A DNA stretch of 64,000 bases from positions 248,001 to 312,000 of the forward strand of contig NZ_NERX01000001.1 in assembly GCF_003063335.1 (NCBI RefSeq), written 5' to 3'. Below, piece after piece: positions 45,982 to 55,730 of this stretch (the stretch's first letter is position 1; each line of letters starts with the position of its first letter). Source of the stretch: Limnohabitans sp. MMS-10A-192. GTDB taxonomy: Bacteria > Pseudomonadota > Gammaproteobacteria > Burkholderiales > Burkholderiaceae_C. The notes under the pieces were generated by a model. It did no database searches, was not told the origin of the DNA, and worked only from the letters and a program-made list of their open reading frames with translations. A program made the position numbers and the translations under genes.

Positions 45982-46553
45982 ACTTGTCCATCAGAAACAT
46001 GGCTGAGGCTGTGGTTCTCAGCTTGGTCAGTGCGGCTTTGTTTGCCGGATTTTTCAGGCTCAACGAGCTGATCTTTTCAGCACTCGAACACAGCCAAGGC
46101 GTCAACTGGATTTTCCTGCCCGCCGGTTTCAGGGTCCTCTTGGTCTTGGGCATGGGCTTGCCGGGATGCTTGGGCATCTTTCTGGGCACGCTGTATTTGG
46201 ACCACGCACATCTGCTGCATGGTCATGCCATGCTCATTTTTCTGACCGGCATCGTTTCAGGTTTCACCCCCTGGGTGGTCATGAAAACCATGAGCCACAG
46301 AGGCCTGCTCAGTGCAGACCTGAAAAACCTGACCTACCAGCAATTGCTGAATTTCACGCTGTTTTATGCGGCCGCCAATGCCGTGCTTCATCAGTTGCTG
46401 TGGGCGCTGATCAACGTGCACAGCCACCAGATGATGGTGGAACTCTGGCCGATGTTTGTGGTCGATTTGTTGGGCGCTTTGCTCATGCTTTACGCCTTCA
46501 AAGGCTTGGTGAACTTGATCCAGGGCAGACGCTCAAGCTCAGGCAGTCTCTGA
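45978..46553 (+). CDS. MASE1-like integral membrane protein, 191 aa
   Basis: There are about five hydrophobic segments, including VVLSLVSAALFAGFFRLN, INWIFLPAGFRVLLVLGMGL-like (residues about 43-61), AMLIFLTGIVSGFTPWVVM and MFVVDLLGALLMLYAFKGLV. The FLPAGFRVL motif followed by GxxG is typical of MASE1-type sensor membranes, here without a kinase or GGDEF output. It is co-transcribed with the MarR-like gene. Its 3' end overlaps the convergent hemW gene by 15 bases. Confidence 0.65.
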   Translation: MNLSIRNMAEAVVLSLVSAALFAGFFRLNELIFSALEHSQGVNWIFLPAGFRVLLVLGMGLPGCLGIFLGTLYLDHAHLLHGHAMLIFLTGIVSGFTPWVVMKTMSHRGLLSADLKNLTYQQLLNFTLFYAAANAVLHQLLWALINVHSHQMMVELWPMFVVDLLGALLMLYAFKGLVNLIQGRRSSSGSL

Positions 46554-47750
46554 CAAAAACAGCGCCTGCAAATCGCTCAAGAAGTCAAAGCCGCGCTCCG
46601 TGGGCCAGACACGGTGCAAATCGCGCTCAATCAATTTCAAACGCTCGGCCTCTTGCAGGCCTTTTTGAATGCTGGTCATCGCCAAACCCGTGCGATCGAC
46701 GAAATCGCTCAAGACAAAACCTTCACGCAAGCGCAAGGCGTTAAGCATGTATTCAAAAGGCAAGTCCTGGCGTGACACCTCGATGTTTTGCGTGGCCGGC
46801 TCGCCCTTCATGGCCTGCTGCATGTACAGCGCAGGCTCGCGGTAACGCACCTGGCGCACCACACGGTGCGCAAAACTCAGCTTGCTGTGGGCACCTGCCC
46901 CAATGCCCAGGTAATCGCCAAACTGCCAATAGTTCAGGTTGTGGGCGCACTGATGGCCAGGCTTGGAATAGGCCGAGACCTCGTACCTTGACAGGCCTTG
47001 GGCTGAAGTCAGCTCGGTGATGCGGTCCATCATCTCGTAAGCCAGATCGTCTTCGGGCAAGGTGGGCGGAAACTTGGCGAACACCGTGTTGGGTTCGATC
47101 GTCAGGTGGTAGATCGAGATGTGCGGCGGCGCAAACGCCAGCGCGGTCTGGATGTCTTGCGTCAGGCCCGCCAGCGTCTGGCCGGGCAAGGCGTACATCA
47201 GGTCCAAATTAAAGGTGTCAAACACCTGCGCGGCTTCGGTCACCGCAGCCAGCGCCTGGTCGCGGTCGTGCACACGGCCCAGGGCCTTCAGGTGCGCGTT
47301 GTCAAAGCTCTGCACACCGATCGACAAACGGGTGATGCCCGCTTGGCGGAAGGCCTTGAACCGGTCTTTTTCAAAAGTGCCAGGGTTGGCTTCCATGGTC
47401 ACTTCGGCATCGGGCGCCAAGCGAACGCGGGCACGGATGCCGCCCACCAAACGGTCAATGGCTTCGGGCGAAAACAGGCTGGGTGTGCCGCCGCCCAAAA
47501 ACACGGTCTGGATGCTTCGGCCCCAGATCAAGGGAAGACTGGCCTCAAGGTCGGCAAACAGCGCATCGATGTAAGCGTCTTGTGTGGAGGGGGCGTCAGC
47601 GCCGGCACGAAATTCATGCGAGTTGAAATCGCAGTAGGGGCATTTCTTGATGCACCAAGGCAGGTGCACATACAGCGACAGGGGTGGCAGGCTGCTGAGT
47701 TGCAACACGCCTGGGCGCATGGCGTGCACTGGGTCCATCATGTCGCTCAT
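46539..47750 (-). CDS. hemW: HemW, radical SAM heme chaperone
   Basis: The 403-aa protein has the radical SAM cluster motif CIKKCPYCDFNSHEF, then VFLGGGTPSLFSPEAI, VTMEANPGTFEKDRFKAFRQ and GITRLSIGVQSFDNAHLKAL. DLMYALPGQTLAGLTQDIQ lies further on. The HemN C-terminal domain ends the protein. HemW binds heme and delivers it to respiratory proteins; it was formerly annotated as coproporphyrinogen oxidase. The start is placed at the ATG at 47750, just after rdgB; other in-frame ATGs at 47741 and 47738 are possible. rdgB and rph lie upstream in the same direction. Confidence 0.93.
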   Translation of the reverse strand: MSDMMDPVHAMRPGVLQLSSLPPLSLYVHLPWCIKKCPYCDFNSHEFRAGADAPSTQDAYIDALFADLEASLPLIWGRSIQTVFLGGGTPSLFSPEAIDRLVGGIRARVRLAPDAEVTMEANPGTFEKDRFKAFRQAGITRLSIGVQSFDNAHLKALGRVHDRDQALAAVTEAAQVFDTFNLDLMYALPGQTLAGLTQDIQTALAFAPPHISIYHLTIEPNTVFAKFPPTLPEDDLAYEMMDRITELTSAQGLSRYEVSAYSKPGHQCAHNLNYWQFGDYLGIGAGAHSKLSFAHRVVRQVRYREPALYMQQAMKGEPATQNIEVSRQDLPFEYMLNALRLREGFVLSDFVDRTGLAMTSIQKGLQEAERLKLIERDLHRVWPTERGFDFLSDLQALFLSETA

Positions 47751-47757
47751 GGCTGAC

Positions 47758-48372
47758 TCATACGGCAGAGCCATCCAGCCAGCGCTCGCGCATGAAAGCC
47801 AGCATGGCTTGCGCTGCGCGGCCTCGGTGGCTGTTGGCGTTTTTGACTTCCACAGGCAGCTCGGCAAAGGTCTTGCCAAATTCGGGAATGAACATGATCG
47901 GGTCAAAACCAAAGCCGTTGCTGCCCAGGCGCTCACGGGCGATCTCGCCCACCACACGCCCCACCGCAATCAGGGGCTCCGGATCATCGGCGCTGCGCAG
48001 CGCCACCAGCGTGCTGACCATGGCCGCACGGCGCTGGTCGATGCCTTGCATCTGCTCCAGCAAAGCCGTCACGTTGTTGTCATCGCCCTTGGCATAGCCA
48101 AAGCGGGTGGCGTAATAGGCGGTGTCCACGCCCGGTTGTCCACCAAAGGCGTCGACACACAAACCGGCATCGTCGGCCAGGGCTGGCAAGCCACTCAGCA
48201 GGGATGCGTGGCGGGCTTTGGCCAAAGCGTTTTCCACGAAGGTGCGAAACGGCTCTTCGGCTTCGGGAATGTTCAGCTCGGACTGGCGCACCAGCGTCAT
48301 GTTCAGCGGCGCGAACATGGTTTGCAGCTCGGCCAGCTTGCCCGCGTTGTTGGAGGCGAGAACGATCTTCAT
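47758..48372 (-). CDS. rdgB: RdgB, non-canonical purine NTP pyrophosphatase
   Basis: The 204-aa protein begins MKIVLASNNAGKLAELQTMF and has SLLSGLPALADDAGLCVDAF, GGQPGVDTAYYATRFG, NGFGFDPIMFIPEFGKTFAE and KNANSHRGRAAQAM. This is the complete HAM1/RdgB pattern. It removes dITP, XTP and dXTP from the nucleotide pool. It lies two bases after rph and seven before hemW, forming an operon. Normal length. Confidence 0.97.
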   Translation of the reverse strand: MKIVLASNNAGKLAELQTMFAPLNMTLVRQSELNIPEAEEPFRTFVENALAKARHASLLSGLPALADDAGLCVDAFGGQPGVDTAYYATRFGYAKGDDNNVTALLEQMQGIDQRRAAMVSTLVALRSADDPEPLIAVGRVVGEIARERLGSNGFGFDPIMFIPEFGKTFAELPVEVKNANSHRGRAAQAMLAFMRERWLDGSAV

Positions 48373-48374
48373 GT

Positions 48375-49124
48375 TCAGGCGCTGAAGGTCAAGGTCTTGG
48401 GCTCGTCGTGCGCCTGGGTCTGCAAGCGCACCAATTGCGCAATGCCTTTTTCGGCCAAGGCCAACATGCGGTCCATTTCCACACGGGTGAAGGCCACGCC
48501 TTCGGCGGTGCCTTGCACTTCCACAAAATTGCCTGCGCCCGTCATCACCACGTTCATGTCGGTGTCGCAAGCCGAGTCTTCCGGGTAATCCAGGTCCAGC
48601 AAGGCAGCGCCGTCTTTCAGGCCCACCGAGATGGCTGCCACGCGGTCGATGATGGGGGACTCTTGCAGCTTGCCCGTGGCCATCAGCCAGGCCACCGCAT
48701 CTTGCGCGGCCACAAAGGCGCCGGTGATGCTGGCGGTGCGGGTGCCGCCGTCGGCTTGCAGCACATCGCAGTCCAGGTGAATGGTGCGCTCGCCAAGCTT
48801 CTTCAAATCAAACACGGCACGCAAGGAGCGACCGATCAGGCGCTGGATCTCTTGTGTGCGCCCGCTTTGCTTGCCGCGCGCCGCTTCGCGGTCGCCACGG
48901 GTGTGGGTGGCGCGGGGCAACATGCCGTACTCGGCCGTGACCCAGCCTTCGCCGCTGCCTTTTTTGTGACCGGGCACTTTCTCTTCGACCGATGCGGTGC
49001 ACAGCACGCGGGTCTGACCAAACTCGATCAGCACAGAGCCTTCAGCATGGATGGTGTAACCGCGGGTCATGCGCACAGCGCGCAAAGCATCGGCCGCACG
49101 GCCGGAACGAACATAAGTGGTCAT
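48375..49124 (-). CDS. rph: Ribonuclease PH
   Basis: The 249-aa protein has [60 protein letters not shown] and [38 protein letters not shown] and [20 protein letters not shown] follow. It is a phosphate-dependent exonuclease that trims tRNA 3' ends and is full length with the C-terminal helix. The start is the ATG at 49124. It is divergent from yicC, as in related genomes. Confidence 0.97.
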   Translation of the reverse strand: MTTYVRSGRAADALRAVRMTRGYTIHAEGSVLIEFGQTRVLCTASVEEKVPGHKKGSGEGWVTAEYGMLPRATHTRGDREAARGKQSGRTQEIQRLIGRSLRAVFDLKKLGERTIHLDCDVLQADGGTRTASITGAFVAAQDAVAWLMATGKLQESPIIDRVAAISVGLKDGAALLDLDYPEDSACDTDMNVVMTGAGNFVEVQGTAEGVAFTRVEMDRMLALAEKGIAQLVRLQTQAHDEPKTLTFSA

Positions 49125-49284
49125 GAGTGTGTCTTTTGCGAATGGTGTGATGCAGGGACAGAACGGGGTGGCGGGCGAGTTTGCGATAATGCCCTGTTTC
49201 ATGCTTTGACAAGCCTTTCCAAGGCTGGGTCAAGGCAATTGCCCCAAGCCGGTGTTCGGCCTGCGGCGCGAAGGAACCAGTTCA

Positions 49285-50202
49285 ATGTCAGTTTACAGTA
49301 TGACCGGCTACGCCAGCGTGCAGCACAGCACGCCGGTGGTGGACGGCGAGACCGCCGCCAGCACAGCCCCCGCAACCCGCTTGGGACTCGAAATCCGCTC
49401 GGTCAACAGCCGCTTTCTGGACCTGAGTTTCCGCTTGCCCGAAGAACTGCGCCAGCTCGAACCAGGCCTGCGCGAACTGATCACCCGCCAGATCAAACGC
49501 GGCAAAGTCGAAGTGCGTGCCAGTCAGGACAGCGCCGACGGCGCCGCCCTGCAAGCGCCCAACCACCAGACCCTGCAAAAAATCGCTGCCCTGCAAGACA
49601 AAATCCAGGACTGGCTGCCCAAGGCCCGCGAGCTGAGCGTGGCCGATGTGCTGCGCATGAGCGCCGGCAGCCACAGCCAAGCCGCACCCGACGAAGCCGC
49701 CTGGATGCAAGTGGCCACCCAAGCGATTGACGCCCTGCGCGAAGCCCGTGCCCGCGAAGGTGCACGCCTGACCGAGATGCTGCAAGGCCACATTGGCCAG
49801 CTGCGCGCACTGGCCGAATTGGCCGGCCCACTGGTGCCCCAACTGGTCGAGCAGCAGCGCCAGCGCTTTTTGGACCGCTGGAAAGACGCCATGGCCCTGG
49901 CCGATGGCACTCACCTGCCCGAAACGGCCCAGGACCGGGCCCTGACCGAAGCTACCGCCTTTGCCATCCGCATCGATGTGGCCGAAGAACTGACCCGCTT
50001 GCGCTCGCACCTGGACGAAATCTCCCGCCTGCTCACCAAAGGCGGCGACATCGGCAAGCGCCTGGACTTCCTGATCCAGGAGCTGCACCGCGAAGCCAAC
50101 ACGCTGGGCTCCAAGTCCGCCGTGCTGGAGATGACCCGCATTTCCGTGGACATGAAAGTGCTGATCGAGCAAATGCGCGAACAGGTCCAAAACATCGAAT
50201 AA
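49285..50202 (+). CDS. yicC: YicC-family endoribonuclease
   Basis: The 305-aa protein starts [20 protein letters not shown]. It has [40 protein letters not shown] and, at the C-terminus, [20 protein letters not shown] and [20 protein letters not shown]. This is the complete YicC/YloC pattern. YicC proteins are RNA endonucleases. The start is the ATG at 49285 after GAAGGAA. It lies 11 bases before gmk in the same operon. Confidence 0.95.
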   Translation: MSVYSMTGYASVQHSTPVVDGETAASTAPATRLGLEIRSVNSRFLDLSFRLPEELRQLEPGLRELITRQIKRGKVEVRASQDSADGAALQAPNHQTLQKIAALQDKIQDWLPKARELSVADVLRMSAGSHSQAAPDEAAWMQVATQAIDALREARAREGARLTEMLQGHIGQLRALAELAGPLVPQLVEQQRQRFLDRWKDAMALADGTHLPETAQDRALTEATAFAIRIDVAEELTRLRSHLDEISRLLTKGGDIGKRLDFLIQELHREANTLGSKSAVLEMTRISVDMKVLIEQMREQVQNIE

Positions 50203-50213
50203 AGCCTCAGAAC

Positions 50214-50834
50214 ATGGAATACCCAGGAAACCTCTTTGTCGTGGCCGCCCCCAGCGGGGCGGGCAAATCCAGTCTGGTCAAAGCGCTGATGGAGCTGGAC
50301 TCGGGCGTGCACCCCTCGGTGTCGCACACCACGCGTGCGCCCCGTGGCCAGGAAAAGCATGGCCGCGAATACTTCTTTGCCTCGCAGCAAGAATTTGACG
50401 CGATGGTGCTCGCCGATGCCTTTGTCGAGTGGGCCAATGTGCACGGCCAGCGCTACGGCACCTCCAAAAAAATGATCGAAGAGCGCATGATTCAGGGCTC
50501 GGACGTGGTGCTGGAGATCGACTACCAAGGCGCCATCCAGATCAAACAGATGTATGCCAACGCGGTGCTGATCTTCATCCTGCCGCCCAGCTGGGAAGAG
50601 CTGCGCTCGCGTCTGGAGCGCCGTGGCGAAGACGCACCCGACATCATTGAGCTGCGCCTGAAAAACGCCGCTGTGGAGCTGGCCCAGGCCAAAGAGTTCG
50701 ACTTCGTTATAATCAATGAAGTTTTTGAGCGTGCTTTGTTTGACCTCAAAGCCATCGTTCATGCCCAAAGGCTCAAATACATCGCCCAGCGAAGAGCCCG
50801 CGCTGACACATTCACGGCGCTCCATCTCGCCTAA
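50214..50834 (+). CDS. gmk: Guanylate kinase
   Basis: The 206-aa protein has P-loop [20 protein letters not shown], followed by [29 protein letters not shown] and [30 protein letters not shown] and [20 protein letters not shown] complete the pattern. It phosphorylates GMP to GDP. The normal neighbour is rpoZ, 19 bases downstream. Confidence 0.98.
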   Translation: MEYPGNLFVVAAPSGAGKSSLVKALMELDSGVHPSVSHTTRAPRGQEKHGREYFFASQQEFDAMVLADAFVEWANVHGQRYGTSKKMIEERMIQGSDVVLEIDYQGAIQIKQMYANAVLIFILPPSWEELRSRLERRGEDAPDIIELRLKNAAVELAQAKEFDFVIINEVFERALFDLKAIVHAQRLKYIAQRRARADTFTALHLA

Positions 50835-50853
50835 ATCTCTGAAGGAAACCACC

Positions 50854-51054
50854 ATGGCCCGCATCACTGTTGAAGACTGCCTGGAACAGATCCCGAACCG
50901 CTTCCAACTGGTTCTGGCTGCCACCTACCGCGCTCGCATGCTGAGCCAGGGTCACACCCCTCGCATCGAAAGCAAGAACAAACCTGGCGTGACCGCACTG
51001 CGCGAAATCGCCGCCGGCAAAGTCGGCATTGAAATGCTCAAGCGCGTCGCCTGA
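50854..51054 (+). CDS. rpoZ: RNA polymerase omega subunit
   Basis: The 66-aa protein [60 protein letters not shown] is a complete omega subunit. Omega folds beta' and forms one ppGpp-binding site of RNA polymerase. Its location directly before spoT, the ppGpp synthetase/hydrolase gene, is the classical order. The RBS is GAAGGAAACC. Confidence 0.98.
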   Translation: MARITVEDCLEQIPNRFQLVLAATYRARMLSQGHTPRIESKNKPGVTALREIAAGKVGIEMLKRVA

Positions 51055-51090
51055 TTGGCGCCCCAACCGGCTCGCGCCGGCCCCAAAAAA

Positions 51091-51115
51091 AAGCCCCAAC
51101 CATGGGGCTTTTTTT
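51091..51115 (+). terminator. Terminator between rpoZ and spoT
   Basis: AGCCCC-AACCAT-GGGGCT followed by seven T residues. It ends part of the yicC-gmk-rpoZ transcript; spoT may be partly read through or have its own promoter. Confidence 0.88.
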
Positions 51116-51162
51116 CGTCTGTTTCCCTCTGAGACTTGTGCTGCTTCAGTTACATTGATGCC

Positions 51163-53433
51163 ATGAGTGCCGCCACGCCCCCTTCTTCAACTTCTGCACA
51201 CCACAGCCCCAAGGCGATCAGCCCCGCCATGGCCAACGCAGCTGCGGCCAGCTTTGCAGCATTGACGGCCCGCTTGGACTACCTGAGCCCGCAAGACGCT
51301 GACATGGTGCGCAAAGCCTACCGCTTTGCCGACGAAGCCCACCTGGGCCAAATGCGCAAAAGCGGCGAGCCCTACATCACCCACCCCATCGCGGTGGCGG
51401 CCTTGTGCACCGAATGGAAGCTCGACGCCCAAGCCCTGTCGGCCGCCTTGCTGCACGACGCCATGGAGGACTGCGGCGTCACCAAATCCGAGCTGATCGA
51501 GCGCTTTGGTGCCCCCGTGGCCGAACTGGTGGACGGCCTGACCAAACTGGAAAAGCTCGAGTTCAACACCCGCGAAGAAAACCAGGCCGAGTCCTTCCGC
51601 AAAATGCTGCTGGCCATGGCGCGCGATGTACGGGTCATCCTGATCAAGCTGGCCGACCGCACGCACAACATGCGCACCATGGGCGACATGCCGCGCAGCA
51701 AATGGGGGCGAATCGCCTCTGAAACCCTCGAAATTTACGCCCCCATCGCGCACCGGCTGGGCCTGAACCAGATTTACCGCGAACTGCAAGACCTGTCCTT
51801 CAAGCACCTCTTGCCCTGGCGTTATGCGGTGCTGACCAAAGCCGTCTCGCGCGCCCGCAACCGCCGCCGCGACTTGATTCAAAAAGTACAAGGCGAAGTC
51901 GAGACCCTGTTCAAGCAAGCCGGCATGGATGTGCGCATCAGCGGGCGCGAAAAAACCCTTTATTCCATCTACAAAAAGATGGACGACAAGCACCTGAGTT
52001 TTGCGCAAGTCACCGACATTTATGGCTTTAGGGTGATCGTGCCCACGGTCATCGACTGCTACACCGCCATGGGCTTGCTGCACCAGATCTACAAGCCCGT
52101 GCCCGGCAAGTTCAAAGACCACATCGCCATCGGCAAGGTCAACGGCTACCAATCGCTGCACACCACCTTGGTGGGCCCCTCGGGCGTGAACGTCGAGTTC
52201 CAGATGCGCACCGAAGCCATGCACCTGGTGGCCGAGTCCGGCGTGGCCGCGCACTGGCTCTACAAAGAGCACAGTGCCGCCAGCGCCCAGTCCGAGCGCC
52301 TGGGCACGCAATGGTTGCAGTCGCTGCTGGACATCCAGAGCGAAACGCGGGATGCCGCAGAATTTTGGGACCACGTCAAGGTCGATTTGTTCCCCGATGC
52401 GGTCTATGTCTTCACGCCCAAGAGCCAGATCATGGCCTTGCCGCGTGGCGCCACCGTGGTGGACTTTGCGTATGCCATTCACAGCCGCGTGGGCGACCAC
52501 GCCATGGCCGCCAAGATCAATGGAGAACAAGTGCCTTTGCGCACCGAGCTGAAAAACGGCGACGTGATCGAAGTGATCACCGCGCCCGTGTCGGCGCCCA
52601 ACCCCGCATGGCTGGGCTTTGTGCGCACAGGCCGTGCGCGCTCCAAGATCCGCCACCACCTCAAAACCATGGCCCAGACCGAGTCCACAGACTTGGGCGA
52701 AAAACTGCTCAACCAGGCCCTGCGGGCAGAAGGCATCGAACAGCTGCCTGGCGACGACGTGAAGGTTCAACCGCTGTGGGACAAACTGCTGCGCTTTACG
52801 GGCAACCGCAACCGCGCTGACCTGCTGATGGACATTGGCCTGGGCAAACGGATTGCCAGCATCGTGGCCAAGCGGCTGGTGGTCTTGCTGGGCGAACTGG
52901 GCCAAAAACCCGATGCCTTGCTCATGACGCGTGAACGCTTCACCGCGCACGAAAAAGTCTCGCAAGGCGCCATCACGCTGGACGGCAGCGAGAACGCCTC
53001 GGTGGTGTATTCGCCCTGCTGCCGCCCTCTGCCTGGCGATGACATCGTGGGCTACCTGGGCCGTGGCGAAGGCCTGGCCGTGCACACACGCCAATGCCAA
53101 ACCGCCCGCAAACTGGAACACAAAGACAGCGAGCGCTTCATTGGCGTCGAATGGTCCGACGAGCCGGTGCGCAGCTTTGAAACCAGCATCGCGGTCACCG
53201 TGGTCAACGGCAAAGGTGTGTTGGCCCGTGTGGCCGGTGCCCTGGCCACGGCAGAAGCCGACATCGTGCATGTGGACATGGGCAACGAATCACCGCAAGA
53301 CACAGCCGATTTGCGCTTTGTCGTGGCCGTGCACGATGTGGCGCATTTGGAGAACGTGCTGCGCCAACTCAAGCGCACACCTTCGGTCATCCAGGCCGAA
53401 CGCCAAACCAACAAAGGCTCAGCGCCGGCTTGA
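51163..53433 (+). CDS. spoT: SpoT/RelA bifunctional (p)ppGpp synthetase/hydrolase
   Basis: The 756-aa protein has an HD hydrolase domain (about 45-200) with His74, the HD pair at 98-99 (SAALLHDAMEDCGVT) and Glu102/Asp103. A synthetase domain (about 225-370) has REKTLYSIYKKMDDK, DIYGFRVIVPTVIDCYTAMG and KVNGYQSLHTTLVGPSGVNV. A TGS domain follows (FTPKSQIMALPRGATVVDFA), then a conserved Cys region (SPCCRPLPGDDIVGYLGRGE) and a C-terminal ACT domain. The residues for both activities appear intact, so this is probably the bifunctional enzyme. The start is the ATG at 51163. It is convergent with greB. Confidence 0.96.
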   Translation: MSAATPPSSTSAHHSPKAISPAMANAAAASFAALTARLDYLSPQDADMVRKAYRFADEAHLGQMRKSGEPYITHPIAVAALCTEWKLDAQALSAALLHDAMEDCGVTKSELIERFGAPVAELVDGLTKLEKLEFNTREENQAESFRKMLLAMARDVRVILIKLADRTHNMRTMGDMPRSKWGRIASETLEIYAPIAHRLGLNQIYRELQDLSFKHLLPWRYAVLTKAVSRARNRRRDLIQKVQGEVETLFKQAGMDVRISGREKTLYSIYKKMDDKHLSFAQVTDIYGFRVIVPTVIDCYTAMGLLHQIYKPVPGKFKDHIAIGKVNGYQSLHTTLVGPSGVNVEFQMRTEAMHLVAESGVAAHWLYKEHSAASAQSERLGTQWLQSLLDIQSETRDAAEFWDHVKVDLFPDAVYVFTPKSQIMALPRGATVVDFAYAIHSRVGDHAMAAKINGEQVPLRTELKNGDVIEVITAPVSAPNPAWLGFVRTGRARSKIRHHLKTMAQTESTDLGEKLLNQALRAEGIEQLPGDDVKVQPLWDKLLRFTGNRNRADLLMDIGLGKRIASIVAKRLVVLLGELGQKPDALLMTRERFTAHEKVSQGAITLDGSENASVVYSPCCRPLPGDDIVGYLGRGEGLAVHTRQCQTARKLEHKDSERFIGVEWSDEPVRSFETSIAVTVVNGKGVLARVAGALATAEADIVHVDMGNESPQDTADLRFVVAVHDVAHLENVLRQLKRTPSVIQAERQTNKGSAPA

Positions 53434-53445
53434 TCAGCGGATCAC

Positions 53446-54003
53446 CTAAGCCGCATGCGCGGGGTAGTGGACATCCAACACCTCGATCGGTATCACCCCT
53501 GAGGGCGTCACCAATTTGAGCTCATCGCCCACGCGCGACTTGAGCAAAGTGCGCGCAATCGGCGAAATCCAGCTGACTTGGCCCTTCAGGCTGTCGGCCT
53601 CGTCAATGCCCATGATGGTGACGGTGCGCTCCACCCCACTGCCCTCGACGTAAGTGACCGTGGCCCCAAAGTAGACTTGATCGCTGCCATGGTGCACCGA
53701 CGGCTCGACCACCTCGGCCACTTCCAGCCGCTTGGTCAGAAAGCGGATGCGGCGGTCAATCTCGCGCAAACGCTTTTTGCCGTAAAGGTAGTCGCCGTTT
53801 TCCGAGCGGTCGCCATTGCTGGCGGCCCAATGCACGATCTCCACCACCTTGGGTCGCTCGACATCGATCAGCTCAAACAATTCGGCTCGCAGGCGGGCAT
53901 AACCCGCAGGCGTCATGTAATTGCGTGTGCCACTGGGCAATGCAGGCAAGCCCAGATCGTCGTCATCGTCCTGATCGGTTTCTTTGGTGAATGCTTTGCT
54001 CAT
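53446..54003 (-). CDS. greB: Transcription elongation factor GreB
   Basis: The 185-aa protein has NYMTPAGYARLRAELFELID and VEIVHWAASNGDRSENGDYL, then YGKKRLREIDRRIRFLTKRL, the GreA/GreB coiled coil with its acidic tip. The C-terminal domain follows (ADSLKGQVSWISPIARTLLK). The long N-terminal extension with DDDDD before the core is typical of GreB in Burkholderiales. It rescues backtracked RNA polymerase by stimulating transcript cleavage. Confidence 0.95.
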   Translation of the reverse strand: MSKAFTKETDQDDDDDLGLPALPSGTRNYMTPAGYARLRAELFELIDVERPKVVEIVHWAASNGDRSENGDYLYGKKRLREIDRRIRFLTKRLEVAEVVEPSVHHGSDQVYFGATVTYVEGSGVERTVTIMGIDEADSLKGQVSWISPIARTLLKSRVGDELKLVTPSGVIPIEVLDVHYPAHAA

Positions 54004-54044
54004 GACGTGTTGGCCAATGATGCGAAAAATGGAACCCACAAAGA

Positions 54045-54077
54045 GAAAAAGCCCACAACTTTCGTTGTGAGCTTTTC
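54045..54077 (-). terminator. Terminator after tRNA-Arg, before greB
   Basis: On the reverse strand GAAAAGCTCACAAC-GAAA-GTTGTGGGCTTTTTC forms a stem with one mismatch and ends in a T-rich run. It lies five bases past the tRNA CCA end. Confidence 0.75.
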
Positions 54078-54081
54078 AATA

Positions 54082-54158
54082 TGGTGCGGCTGGCAGGAAT
54101 CGAACCCACGACCCCTTGGTTCGTAGCCAAGTACTCTATCCAGCTGAGCTACAGCCGC
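54082..54158 (-). tRNA. tRNA-Arg(ACG)
   Basis: The reverse strand reads GCGGCTGTAGCTCAGCTGGA through the anticodon arm CTTGG-CTACGAA-CCAAG, variable loop and T-arm GTGGGTTCGATTCCTGC, to CAGCCGC-A-CCA. All four arms pair. The anticodon is ACG (decoding CGU/CGC after deamination to ICG). CCA is encoded. The gene is intact. Confidence 0.97.
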
Positions 54159-54212
54159 GCTATGCATCGAATTATAGCGGCATTTTCAGCCGCTTTCGGG
54201 CGGGCGGCAAAA

Positions 54213-55730
54213 TTATTGCCAAGAAACGGCCGACATGTCGTTGGCAAAGATGGGCGAGCTCGACCACAGGCCCTTGAGGCCTTTGCGGTACACCGCGGTG
54301 TTGGACGCGTTGAACAAAAACACATTGACCGCATCGTTCGCGATCTGGCGCTGCATGTCGCCAAACAGTTTGCTGCGTTCTTTGCCGGAGGCTTCGGAAT
54401 GCTTGGCCGCCAGGTCACGGAAAGCCTTGCTGTCGTAACCCCAGTAGTAGCTGGGGTTGGCGTAGTTCATGTAATCGAGCGGCTCCACATGGTTGATCAC
54501 CGTCAGGTCAAAGTTGCCTTTGAAAGTGCCGCCCAACCACTGGGCCCATTCCACGTTTTCGATCTTGGCCACGATGCCCACTTTGGCCAACTGTGCCGCC
54601 AGGATCTCGCCGCCCTTGCGGGCATAAGGCGGTGGGGGCAAAGTCAAGGTCACGTTCAGCGGCGTCTGCACACCGGCTTCTTTGAGCAAGGCTTTGGCTT
54701 TTTCGGGGTCGAAGGCGTACTGGCCACTCAACTCCACATAACCGGCATCGGTGGGTGCCATGTGGCTGCCGATCGGCTTGGCCAGGCCTTCAAACACGCC
54801 GTCAATGAAAGCTTTCTTGTCGATCGCGTGCGACAAGGCACGGCGCACGCGCACATCGTCAAACGGCTTCTTGCGGTTGTTGATGGTCATGATGCCTTTG
54901 CCGGCCGTGCTGCCGACTTCGACGACAAAGCGTTTGTCGGCCTGGAACTGCTTCAAGCTCTGGGGCGACTGAAAGCGCGGCATGCCATCGATGTCACCCG
55001 CCAGCATGGCCGCCACTTGCGCGGCCGAATCGTTGATGAAGCGGAAAGTGACCTTCTTGATCTTGATCGCTGCAGGATCGCGGTAAGCGTCTGATTTGGA
55101 CAAAGTCACTGCCGAACCCTTGGCCCAGCTGTCGAGTTTGTAAGGGCCTGTGCCCACCGGCTTGGTGGCCGCATTGGCTGCGCTGCTGGGGTGCAAGATG
55201 ACAGCGGTGTTCTCGCCCATACGGAACAAAAAGTTGCCATCCGGGTTGTTCAGCACCAGCACCACGGTGTGGGCGTCGGGCGTCGAGATGTGGCTGATGT
55301 TGTTGAACACCGCGCCCTTGGCCTTGTTGGTGCTCTTTTCGGCTTTGGCGCGCTCAAAGCTGAACTTCACAGCTTCAGCATCGAAAGCCGAGCCATCGGA
55401 GAACTTCACGCCCTTGCGCAGCTTGAAGGTGAAGGCTTTGCCGTCGGCGTCCATTTTCCAGCTCTCGGCCAGCAGGGGCGAGACCGAGCCGTCCACGTTG
55501 ATCTTGGTCAGGCCTTCGAAAATGTTGTAGTGCACGATCTCGCCAATGGCCGCAGCCGGGGCCATGGTCGGGTCCAAGCTGGTGGGCTCCAAAATCATGC
55601 CCAGCACCACGGTGTCTTTGCGGGTTTGCGCCTGCGACAAGGCGGGCGTGAAGGCCAAGCTGGCCGAGGCCAACAGGGCGACTGAACAAGCTCCCAGCCA
55701 ACGGCGGGAAATGGATAAATCACGTTTCAT
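54213..55730 (-). CDS. ABC transporter substrate-binding protein, dipeptide/oligopeptide type
   Basis: The 505-aa protein has a signal peptide (SVALLASASLAFTPALSQAQ). It has the SBP_bac_5 family core EPTSLDPTMAPAAAIGEIVH, YNIFEGLTKINVDGSVSPLL, AESWKMDADGKAFTFKLRKG and VKFSDGSAFDAEAVKFSFER. VRRALSHAIDKKAFIDGVFE lies in the C-terminal lobe. The precursor has several basic residues (SISRRWLG) near the N-terminus but no clear Tat motif. It is the last gene of a five-gene ABC operon and overlaps the ATPase gene by four bases. It binds peptides or related amines; exact ligand unknown. Confidence 0.93.
   Translation of the reverse strand: MKRDLSISRRWLGACSVALLASASLAFTPALSQAQTRKDTVVLGMILEPTSLDPTMAPAAAIGEIVHYNIFEGLTKINVDGSVSPLLAESWKMDADGKAFTFKLRKGVKFSDGSAFDAEAVKFSFERAKAEKSTNKAKGAVFNNISHISTPDAHTVVLVLNNPDGNFLFRMGENTAVILHPSSAANAATKPVGTGPYKLDSWAKGSAVTLSKSDAYRDPAAIKIKKVTFRFINDSAAQVAAMLAGDIDGMPRFQSPQSLKQFQADKRFVVEVGSTAGKGIMTINNRKKPFDDVRVRRALSHAIDKKAFIDGVFEGLAKPIGSHMAPTDAGYVELSGQYAFDPEKAKALLKEAGVQTPLNVTLTLPPPPYARKGGEILAAQLAKVGIVAKIENVEWAQWLGGTFKGNFDLTVINHVEPLDYMNYANPSYYWGYDSKAFRDLAAKHSEASGKERSKLFGDMQRQIANDAVNVFLFNASNTAVYRKGLKGLWSSSPIFANDMSAVSWQ

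Noticed and set aside
49288..50190. 300-codon reverse frame opposite yicC
   Set aside because: Antisense shadow of a clear yicC; Gly/Gln/His-rich sequence.
51187..53271. Very long reverse-strand open frame opposite spoT
   Set aside because: It is a shadow of the GC-rich spoT codons; its His/Gly/Val-rich composition is typical of antisense frames and spoT is certain.
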